Positions 1 to 5,342 of a DNA stretch of 12,486 nucleotides are shown here, piece after piece; the stretch's first letter is position 1; every line of letters starts with the position of its first letter. Source of the DNA: Porphyrobacter sp. UBA7686. GTDB lineage: Bacteria; Pseudomonadota; Alphaproteobacteria; Sphingomonadales; Sphingomonadaceae. The stretch covers positions 11,920 through 24,405 of the forward strand of contig DLGU01000188.1 in NCBI GenBank assembly GCA_002482865.1. The letters run 5' to 3'. The notes under the pieces were generated by a model. The model was not told the DNA's origin. It searched no databases and saw nothing but the letters and a program-made list of their open reading frames with translations. Position numbers and translations under genes: made by a program.

Positions 1-1039
1 CCAGCCAGCCGGTCGCGCCGGGCGAATAAGCGACCAGCAGCGCGGCAATGCCAAGCACCATCCACAGACGCGGCAGCGGGCTCCAGCCCATGAAGGCGGC
101 GAGAGTCCCGTAGAATGTGAAACCGCCGGCCTGCACCACCAACCCGAGCGCCAGATGCGCAGCCACACCGGCGATCAATCCGATCCAGCCCCAGCGGATC
201 ATCTTTCCCCGGTCAAACCCGCCCGAAAAGAACCCCATCCGATAGAGCGCGATCCCGATCAGCATCAGCGGAATCGTCTCGAAGCAGAAGAACAGCGCAT
301 TGCTCCACGGCTCCATCCACTGTTCGGCCAGACGGTGCGCTACCAGCGCGGGATATTCACCCGCGACGATTGCAGCATTGGGTACCGCACCATGCGCCAC
401 CGCCTCATCGATCCCGGCGATCATCTCGGCGCGCGTGTCCAGCATCTCGGGCGAGCTTGCGCCGAAGGACGTGTCGACCACAGCCCACGGAAAGCTCATC
501 GCCGCAGCATAGAACACCACGCCGACCATGTAGCCTGCCAGCCCTACCCCCAGCTGGGTTTTCACTTTCCACTGGAGGCAGGCCAGCACGACGAGGCCAA
601 ACAAGCCGTAATAGAACAGGATGTCGCCCGGCCAGATAAAGAAGAAGTGGATCATCCCGAAGGCCATCAGGATCACCAGCCGCCACGCCTGGAGCTTGCG
701 GGTCGCGCCGCGCGCCCAGGCTTTCTCCATGAAGAGATACATCCCCGCGCCGAACAGCAGCGTGAACAGCCCGCGCATCTTTCCGTCGATCAGGATGAAC
801 TGCGTGATCCACATCCACCCGCCCGGATCACCCGCATCGGTCAGGAACGCAGCAGGGTACATATAGGCTTCGAACGGCTGGCCGAAGGCGACGATGTTCG
901 CCGCGAGGATGCCCATCACTGCAAGACCGCGGATAAAATCGAGCGTATCAATGCGTTCGGCCGCGCTGACAGGGGCGACGGCGCGCGCCTGCGTGCCGAA
1001 GATTTCCCCTGCCGCTTGCGGCGAAAGCGTCTCATTCAT
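1..1039 (-). CDS. DUF418 (YeiB-like) multi-pass membrane protein, C-terminus beyond left edge
   Basis: Reading from the ATG at 1039-1037, the minus strand stays open for 346 codons to the window edge, so the stop lies outside. Residues 31-50 carry the family's opening pattern (LDFIRGLAVMGILAANIV) as a first membrane segment. Residues 86-104 (DGKMRGLFTLLFGAGMYLF) and the hallmark HFFFIWPGDILFYYGLFGL at 131-149 also match the YeiB/DUF418 family. Further hydrophobic segments lie near 120-138, 140-156, 163-182, 246-266, 282-302 and 322-338. A GGGGGA Shine-Dalgarno sequence sits 6 nt before the ATG. The gene lies 96 bp downstream of the SPOR gene on the same strand and may be co-transcribed with it. 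DUF418 proteins are inner-membrane proteins of unsettled function, sometimes proposed as transporters; no substrate can be read here. Family assignment is firm; function is unknown. Confidence 0.85.
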   Translation of the reverse strand, partial: MNETLSPQAAGEIFGTQARAVAPVSAAERIDTLDFIRGLAVMGILAANIVAFGQPFEAYMYPAAFLTDAGDPGGWMWITQFILIDGKMRGLFTLLFGAGMYLFMEKAWARGATRKLQAWRLVILMAFGMIHFFFIWPGDILFYYGLFGLVVLACLQWKVKTQLGVGLAGYMVGVVFYAAAMSFPWAVVDTSFGASSPEMLDTRAEMIAGIDEAVAHGAVPNAAIVAGEYPALVAHRLAEQWMEPWSNALFFCFETIPLMLIGIALYRMGFFSGGFDRGKMIRWGWIGLIAGVAAHLALGLVVQAGGFTFYGTLAAFMGWSPLPRLWMVLGIAALLVAYSPGATGWL

Positions 1040-1082
1040 GGCTGATCCCCCGGCCTGTAACCCGGAGGATAGTATCACCTCT

Positions 1083-1103
1083 GCAGCACTTGGGAAGCGC
1101 TGC
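1083..1103 (-). other. Intercistronic hairpin between SPOR gene and DUF418 gene
   Basis: In the minus-strand RNA, GCAGC-G-CTT pairs with AAG-U-GCTGC around a CCC loop. This gives nine consecutive pairs, one of them G-U. No U-run follows, so it is not a standard intrinsic terminator. It could mark an mRNA processing or stability boundary, or partly reduce read-through into the DUF418 gene. A weak -10-like TACTAT lies just downstream of it on the minus strand. The structure is visible; its role is not. Confidence 0.35.
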
Positions 1104-1135
1104 TTGTCGGGGTGTTTTGGCGGCCGGTCGGATGC

Positions 1136-2155
1136 CTAGCCTTGCCCGGCGACGACGCAGGCTTTCCCGTCGCGCTTGAGCGCGGCGCAGGCGCGGGTGG
1201 CTTCGGCCTCGCTGGCAAAGCCGGTGGCCAGCAGGCGCGTGAGATTGCCGCTGGGCAGCAGTGTCTTTTTCGTGCCCGCGAGGGCCGCGTGCTTGCCAAG
1301 CTGGCTCCACAGCCGGTCGGCATTTGACGCGACCCCGAAGGCACCCAGCTGGACGCGCCACCTGCCCTGCTTGCGCGTGGGCGCGGGCGTTGCCGCGGCG
1401 GGCGGGGTGACCGCTGGGGCAGGCTTGGGCGTCATGGCGAAAGCAAGCGGAACGGGCGTCACAGGCTTGGGCGCTGGCTGCGTCACGGCAGCAACCACGG
1501 GAACCGGAGCGGAGGGGCGCGTTCCCAGGTCGGCAGCGGCCAGTTCGGCCGAACGCTGCGCCTTGGCCTTGGCTTCGATGTCTCGGGCAAGCGACTGGGC
1601 CTGGCTGCGCTGGCCTTGCGGAATATACTTGTCCATCTGCGCCAATGCGTCACGCGCCTGCGGCAAGCCTGAGCCGTTCGCCAGCGTCATCAATGCATAG
1701 GCGCGCACCCAGTCGCGCGGGGCGTAATCGGCGTTGAAGTGCGACAGGCCCAGCACATATTGCGCGCGCGGATCGCCGCGCTCAGCCGCCGCCTTGACCA
1801 AAGGCATCGCCTTTTCCTGCTCGCCTTCCTGAAACAGGAGCAGGCCGTAATTGTCCGCCGCCTTCACATGGCCGAGGCTGGCAGCCTGTTCATACAGCTT
1901 GCGGGCGCGCGCATTGTCGATCTCGACCCCGCGCCCCAGACGATAGGCCTGCGCGAGGTTGAACAGCGCATCGGGATCGCCCGCCGCTGCCGGACCCTGC
2001 CATTCGACCACGGCGCGCGAGAAATCGCCCGCGCTCCACGCGTCGACCCCAGCCTTGACGTCGGCCACGGCGGGCGCGGCCAGCATTGCCAGCACCGCTA
2101 CGCCCAGCCCGGTCGCCGCCTTACGCGAAAACTCTGCTGCCATCATCCTTACCAT
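1136..2155 (-). CDS. Secreted Sel1-repeat / SPOR-domain protein
   Basis: A 339-residue envelope protein. Residues 1-31 form a signal peptide (basic start, hydrophobic core, AVA cleavage box before Asp32). Residues about 40-160 hold Sel1/TPR-like helical repeats (for example DALFNLAQAYRLGRG, then ARKLYEQAASLGHVKAADNYG). A Pro/Ala-rich linker spans about 212-262, and a C-terminal SPOR-like domain spans about 263-335 (RWRVQLGAFG start). SPOR domains bind denuded glycan strands at division septa, so a periplasmic role in cell-wall or division work is likely. Cys323 and Cys333 form a C-x9-C pair also found in the second SPOR protein here. The frame is open upstream to 2224, but the ATG at 2155 has a GAGG site 10 nt upstream and gives a clean signal peptide, so I chose it. 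It is transcribed divergently from the ParA cluster. Exact partners are unknown. Confidence 0.88.
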   Translation of the reverse strand: MVRMMAAEFSRKAATGLGVAVLAMLAAPAVADVKAGVDAWSAGDFSRAVVEWQGPAAAGDPDALFNLAQAYRLGRGVEIDNARARKLYEQAASLGHVKAADNYGLLLFQEGEQEKAMPLVKAAAERGDPRAQYVLGLSHFNADYAPRDWVRAYALMTLANGSGLPQARDALAQMDKYIPQGQRSQAQSLARDIEAKAKAQRSAELAAADLGTRPSAPVPVVAAVTQPAPKPVTPVPLAFAMTPKPAPAVTPPAAATPAPTRKQGRWRVQLGAFGVASNADRLWSQLGKHAALAGTKKTLLPSGNLTRLLATGFASEAEATRACAALKRDGKACVVAGQG

Positions 2156-2165
2156 TGCTGTCACG

Positions 2166-2169
2166 CCTC
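2166..2169 (-). promoter_or_regulatory. Shine-Dalgarno site that sets the Sel1/SPOR start
   Basis: GAGG on the minus strand lies 10 nt upstream of the ATG at 2155. It supports this start over the upstream in-frame ATG at 2224, whose extra 23 residues would sit awkwardly in front of the signal peptide. Confidence 0.5.
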
Positions 2170-2310
2170 GTCGGGTATGAGAAAAACTCCGTCCCGCACA
2201 ATGTAGCCGAAACAGGGTTAGCAAATGGTTGCCCGCCCCTCACGCGGACTGCAGCGGGGTGCAAGCCCTTGCGCCAAAGCGATTGCCTGGTTGCATGAAG
2301 GTCGGCGATG

Positions 2311-2330
2311 TTAACCCTAAATTAGGGGTA
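2311..2330. promoter_or_regulatory. CtrA-like site overlapping a 13-bp palindrome
   Basis: TTAA at 2311-2314 and TTAG at 2322-2325 are separated by exactly 7 bp. This differs by one base from TTAA-N7-TTAA, the consensus for the alphaproteobacterial cell-cycle regulator CtrA. The same stretch contains CCCTAA-A-TTAGGG, a perfect 6-bp inverted repeat around one base (2315-2327), flanked by further pairs at 2312-2313/2329-2330. It lies about 90-100 bp upstream of the ParA-like start, a sensible place for an operator. Either a CtrA site or another dimeric regulator's operator could explain it. Confidence 0.4.
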
Positions 2331-2381
2331 TCCTGCGATCCCGTGTCCATCCAGCCGTTATCAGGTGTCGCAATAGGGCGG

Positions 2382-2413
2382 GCCTGGACGGTTCAATCCA
2401 GGGGGACCCAGGC
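2382..2413 (+). promoter_or_regulatory. Two mutually exclusive leader hairpins at the ParA-like ribosome binding site
   Basis: CCTGGA (2383-2388) pairs with TCCAGG (2397-2402), whose last two G bases belong to the GGGGGA Shine-Dalgarno sequence (2401-2406). Alternatively GCCTGG (2382-2387) pairs with CCAGGC (2408-2413), which ends directly at the GTG start and encloses the Shine-Dalgarno in the loop. The two folds share the same 5' arm and cannot form together. Translation control is an inference; the pairing is plain in the sequence. Confidence 0.35.
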
Positions 2414-3136
2414 GTGCGTGTACTCGCTTTGGCATCGCAGAAAGGTGGATCGGGCAAGACCACCCTGTCCGGACATCTTGCCGTCCAGGCTCAGCGCGCT
2501 GGCGCTGGCCCGGTCGTACTAATCGACATCGACCCGCAGGGCTCGCTGGCCGACTGGTGGAACGAGCGTGAGGCGGAATATCCCGCTTTCGCCCAGACCA
2601 CCGTGGCGCGGCTCGCCAATGACCTTGCGGTCTTGCGCCAGCAGGGCTTCAAGCTCGCGGTAATCGATACGCCGCCCGCCATCACCATGGCGATCCAGTC
2701 GGTGATTTCGGTCGCCGAACTGATCGTCGTGCCGACCCGTCCCAGCCCGCATGATCTGCGCGCTGTCGGTGCGACGGTCGATCTGTGTGAGCGTGCGGGC
2801 AAGCCGCTGGTGTTTGTCGTCAATGGGGCGACGCCAAAGGCCAAGATCACCTCGGAAGCCGCCGTCGCGCTGTCGCAGCACGGCACGGTTGCGCCGATCA
2901 CGCTCCACCACCGCACCGATTTTGCCGCTTCGATGATCGACGGCCGCACCGTGATGGAAGTCGATCCCGAAAGCCGCTCGGCTGCGGAGATCGCGGCGCT
3001 GTGGCGCTATATCGCCGACCGGCTCGAAAAGAACTTCCGCCGCACCGTGTTTGCCCCGGCTCCCAATGGCCAGGCGCAGCAACTCGGCGGCCTGCCGCGT
3101 CCTTCTGGCGGCTTCGGTCGCCGGGTCGCACAGTAA
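2414..3136 (+). CDS. ParA-family ATPase (short, type Ib-like)
   Basis: A 240-residue ParA/MinD-superfamily ATPase. Residues 10-16 are the deviant Walker A (KGGSGKT) with signature Lys10 and Lys15. The second switch motif is IDIDPQGS (37-44, Asp40), and Walker B is LAVIDTPP (81-88, Asp85). There is no N-terminal helix-turn-helix extension, as in type Ib ParA proteins such as ParF and VirC1. Family members form ATP-dependent dimers that bind nucleoid DNA and position a cargo when stimulated by a partner. The C-terminus (213-240) is a Pro/Gly/Gln-rich tail beyond the fold. The start is GTG with GGGGGA 7 nt upstream; no better in-frame ATG exists before the P-loop. The next gene, 21 bp downstream, encodes a probable ribbon-helix-helix protein, as in type Ib partition loci. 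No other parABS element is present, so I call it an orphan ParA rather than the main chromosome partition gene. Confidence 0.9.
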   Translation: MRVLALASQKGGSGKTTLSGHLAVQAQRAGAGPVVLIDIDPQGSLADWWNEREAEYPAFAQTTVARLANDLAVLRQQGFKLAVIDTPPAITMAIQSVISVAELIVVPTRPSPHDLRAVGATVDLCERAGKPLVFVVNGATPKAKITSEAAVALSQHGTVAPITLHHRTDFAASMIDGRTVMEVDPESRSAAEIAALWRYIADRLEKNFRRTVFAPAPNGQAQQLGGLPRPSGGFGRRVAQ

Positions 3137-3157
3137 GCGCAGCGGAGGCAACAGGCC

Positions 3158-3850
3158 ATGTCCGAACCCGGTTTTGCCTCGCTTGGCCCTTCGCTGTTGG
3201 CCCGCAAGGGCGGCGCGAAGCCCGCGATGCGTCCGCAGGTCGCGCCGCTGGTGGCTGACGAGACGGCGATTGCCACGCTCGGCGAAGACCAGCTCGAAGA
3301 CTTGGGCTGGAACGACATGGGCGATTCGGAAGGCCATGGCGCCGGCGCGGACATCGTGCCGATCAACGCCGATATCTCGGCGGACGATTTTGTATCTGGT
3401 CCCGGTCCGATCGTGCGCCGTCAGCAGCGCCGTCTCGAAGAGCGCGTGCTCGCCGATGCGGTGATGACTGGCCCCGAAGATGCCGACCCCGAATATGATG
3501 AAGACGACGAACCGGTTTACGGTGAGGCCTTCGACGACGAGGAAGACTACGCGGACGAAGACGAAGGTGCCGATTACGCGGCCCTCGCCCCTGCCCCGCA
3601 GTCTGAGCCTGTCATTGTTGCACCGGCCCCTCGGCCGCGCGCTGTGCGCAGTGCCCGCGTGCCGGCCGCGCAGGCTGGCCGCCGCGCTGCCTTCACGCTC
3701 CGGCTCGATGCCGATCGTCATCTCAAGCTGCGCCTTGCCGCGACCATGCAAGGTGTGAGCGCACAGGCGCTCGTGACCGAAGCGCTCGACCGGCTGCTGG
3801 CCGAATATGACGAGCTTGATGTCATCGCCAACCATATGAAACGCCACTGA
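3158..3850 (+). CDS. Acidic protein with probable C-terminal ribbon-helix-helix; candidate ParA partner
   Basis: A 230-residue protein without a family name that I recognise. The N-terminus (5-27) is a compact basic segment (GFASLGPSLLARKGGAKP, then MRPQ), followed by a small acidic/aromatic patch (EDLGWNDMGD, 47-56). Residues 86-100 are Arg-rich (VRRQQRRLEERVLAD). A strongly acidic low-complexity stretch covers 107-139, then comes a Pro/Ala linker with many Arg residues (143-176). The C-terminus (177-218) reads as a beta strand (AAFTLRLD) followed by two helices (DRHLKLRLAATMQG and SAQALVTEALDRLLAEY), the layout of an RHH/CopG/ParG-like DNA-binding fold. The ATG has GGAGG 9 nt upstream. It lies 21 bp after the ParA-like gene and 53 bp before the SPOR gene, so it is likely in one operon with both. 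A ParA-stimulating, DNA-binding adaptor is the likely role, but this is inference; the RHH call is by pattern only. Confidence 0.75.
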   Translation: MSEPGFASLGPSLLARKGGAKPAMRPQVAPLVADETAIATLGEDQLEDLGWNDMGDSEGHGAGADIVPINADISADDFVSGPGPIVRRQQRRLEERVLADAVMTGPEDADPEYDEDDEPVYGEAFDDEEDYADEDEGADYAALAPAPQSEPVIVAPAPRPRAVRSARVPAAQAGRRAAFTLRLDADRHLKLRLAATMQGVSAQALVTEALDRLLAEYDELDVIANHMKRH

Positions 3851-3890
3851 TCGTCAACTTTTCAACTTGACTTGAACCAACCGGATTTAC
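3851..3890 (+). repeat. AT-rich spacer with short CAACTT/ACTTG repeats
   Basis: The short gap before the TPR/SPOR gene is unusually A/T-rich for this window. It holds CAACTT twice (3855-3860, 3863-3868 region), overlapping ACTTG units, and an inverted pair TTCAA...TTGAA (3861-3876). TTGACT at 3867-3872 resembles a -35 box, but no good -10 lies at the usual distance. It may be an internal promoter or operator, or simply a relaxed spacer. Confidence 0.25.
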
Positions 3891-3896
3891 GGGGGA
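3891..3896 (+). promoter_or_regulatory. Shine-Dalgarno site that selects the ATG at 3904
   Basis: GGGGGA ends 1 nt before the ATG at 3898 but 7 nt before the in-frame ATG at 3904. The second ATG is therefore the likely start of the TPR/SPOR gene. The difference is two residues. Confidence 0.6.
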
Positions 3897-3903
3897 AATG
3901 ACA

Positions 3904-5271
3904 ATGGACCGCAGCTTCAAGACCGGCAGCCGCGCCAAGCCGTATCGGGCGCCGCGCCTCGCGCTTGCCATCACCACCGCGATCGCAGGCCTGACGCTCG
4001 CTAGCATGACCGCCAATGCCGCGCCGGGCGCGCAGGTTTCCTTCAGCAAAGCGCAGACCGCGCTGAGCAAGGGCCAGGTCAACAAGGCGATCACCTACGC
4101 CGAAGCTGCGGTCAGTGCCGATCCGCGCAATCCGGGCTATCGTGCGCTGCTCGGCGCTGCCTATCTTGAAGCCGGCCGGTTCCAGTCGGCTGCGACCAGC
4201 TTCGGCGACGCGCTCGACCTCGGTGACGAGAACCCGCGCACGGTCCTGAGCTTCGCGCTCGCCAAGATTGCGCTCGGCGATTCAGGCGCAGCCGTCAGCG
4301 TGCTCGACGAATATGCGCGGGCCATCGATCCGACCGACCTCGGCCTGGCGCTGGCGCTGGCCGGACAGCCGGAACGCGGGATGCATGTGCTGGTGAACGC
4401 GGTGCGCTCGGCTGAGCAGACCACGCCCAAGCTGCGGCAGAACCTCGCTTACACCTATGCGCTGGCGGGCAATTGGCGCGCGGCACGGGTGATGGCGGCC
4501 GAAGACGTGCCGGGCGATCAGCTCGAATCGCGTCTGTCGCAATGGGCATCGATGTCCGCGCCCGAGATGTTCCAGCAGCGCATCGCTGCGCTGCTTGATG
4601 TGACCCCGCGCGCCGACAGTGGCCAGCCGCAGCAATTGGCACTCGCTAACTTCCCGAGCCAGGAAATGCTGGCCGCCGCATCGGCAGAGGACGCAGCGAC
4701 AGACCTTGCAATGGGTGAGCCTGCGCCGATGACAATTGCCTACGTCGCACCGGCGCCGACCCCTGTCGCGCAGCCCGCGCCGGGCACCACCTTCGCGCAG
4801 GCCTTTGCCGCATCCGAACCTGCGGGCTCGGGCATCCGCTACGTTTCGAACCCGGTTGTGCAGGAACTCCCGATGCGCGCAGCACCTGCTGCATCGCGCG
4901 TCGCCGCAGCTTCGCCGCAGCGCCGCATGGCCCCGGCGGCCGCACCGGCACCCGTCGCCAGCGACAAGGCCGCGGCCACGCACCTCGTCCAGCTTGGGTC
5001 CTACAGCAGCAAGCTTGAAGCCGAGCGCGGCTGGAACGTGCTGAGGGCGAAGTTCCCGCAACTCAAGGATCACAAGCCGGTCATCACCGAAGCAGTGGTC
5101 AATGGTCGCAATTTCTGGCGCGTTGCTGCCGCTGGTTTTGGCCCGAAAAGCGCGCAGTCGATGTGCGGCACGGTCAAGTCATCTGGTCGCGGCTGCTTTG
5201 CCTATGCCGCTTCGGCGCCGCCCGCCGGTGCCGTCAAGCGCGACGTGCAAATGGCCTCGCGCAGCCGCTGA
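3904..5271 (+). CDS. Secreted TPR / SPOR-domain protein
   Basis: A 455-residue protein from the ATG at 3904. Residues 1-39 form a long signal peptide (Arg/Lys-rich start, core ALAITTAIAGLTLA, ANA cleavage box). Residues about 44-200 are TPR-like helical repeats (for example AQTALSKGQVNKAITYAEAAVSADP split over two helices, and ALLGAAYLEAGRFQSAATSFGDAL in the next unit, each seen as A/G/Y-patterned helices). A disordered Ala/Pro-rich stretch covers about 235-355, and the SPOR domain spans about 357-435 (THLVQLGSYSS start, FWRVAAAGF strand). Cys421 and Cys431 form a C-x9-C pair that could be a periplasmic disulfide. SPOR domains recognise denuded septal peptidoglycan; the TPR part would recruit partners. 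It is the last gene of the ParA-like operon and is followed by a strong terminator. The exported protein cannot touch cytoplasmic ParA directly, so any link is by shared process or regulation. Confidence 0.88.
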   Translation: MDRSFKTGSRAKPYRAPRLALAITTAIAGLTLASMTANAAPGAQVSFSKAQTALSKGQVNKAITYAEAAVSADPRNPGYRALLGAAYLEAGRFQSAATSFGDALDLGDENPRTVLSFALAKIALGDSGAAVSVLDEYARAIDPTDLGLALALAGQPERGMHVLVNAVRSAEQTTPKLRQNLAYTYALAGNWRAARVMAAEDVPGDQLESRLSQWASMSAPEMFQQRIAALLDVTPRADSGQPQQLALANFPSQEMLAAASAEDAATDLAMGEPAPMTIAYVAPAPTPVAQPAPGTTFAQAFAASEPAGSGIRYVSNPVVQELPMRAAPAASRVAAASPQRRMAPAAAPAPVASDKAAATHLVQLGSYSSKLEAERGWNVLRAKFPQLKDHKPVITEAVVNGRNFWRVAAAGFGPKSAQSMCGTVKSSGRGCFAYAASAPPAGAVKRDVQMASRSR

Positions 5272-5272
5272 A

Positions 5273-5293
5273 ATTCCCTGCCTCGGCAGGAAT
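5273..5293. other. Bulged hairpin just after the TPR/SPOR stop
   Basis: ATTCC pairs with GGAAT and TGC with GCA around a CTCG loop, with one bulged C. On the minus strand the structure is followed by a short TTT run, so it could be a weak terminator for the pyrimidine genes arriving from the right. On the plus strand it precedes the stronger terminator. Confidence 0.3.
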
Positions 5294-5305
5294 GAGCAAG
5301 CCTCG

Positions 5306-5342
5306 CTCCCGGATGGCATTCGCGCTGTCCGGGAGTTTTCTT
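5306..5342 (+). terminator. Rho-independent terminator of the ParA-like/SPOR operon
   Basis: CTCCCGGA (5306-5313) pairs perfectly with TCCGGGAG (5328-5335) across a 14-nt loop, followed at once by TTTTCTT (5336-5342). The T-run overlaps the stop codon of the convergent pyrimidine gene. It points in the plus direction only; the minus-strand side has no T-run. Confidence 0.85.

Larger units (their letters stand above)
2156..2413. promoter_or_regulatory. Divergent control region between Sel1/SPOR gene and ParA-like gene
   Basis: This 258-bp non-coding stretch separates two divergent starts and must hold promoters for both. I see no convincing paired -35/-10 boxes on either strand. It does contain a TTAA-N7-TTAG site overlapping a 13-bp palindrome (2311-2327) and a pair of alternative leader hairpins next to the ParA-like start (2382-2413). 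No plausible small ORF with a ribosome binding site was seen. Confidence 0.6.

Noticed and set aside
155..1045. A 296-codon open frame on the plus strand
   Set aside because: It lies antisense to the DUF418 gene, is rich in His/Arg/Pro/Asp as expected for a shadow frame in GC-rich DNA, and has no recognisable motif.
2414..3136. The ParA-like gene as MipZ or as the main chromosomal parA
   Set aside because: There is no neighbouring parB or parS-like palindrome set, no replication or gid genes, and the protein has the short type Ib form. A firm distinction would need a phylogenetic tree.
2519..3847. A 442-codon open frame on the minus strand
   Set aside because: It is antisense to both the ParA-like gene and the acidic RHH-like gene, has biased shadow-frame composition, and the plus-strand genes have clear motifs and ribosome binding sites.
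4282..5073. A 263-codon minus-strand open frame rich in Arg and Cys
   Set aside because: It is antisense to the TPR/SPOR gene, with composition typical of a reversed GC-rich frame and no family motif.
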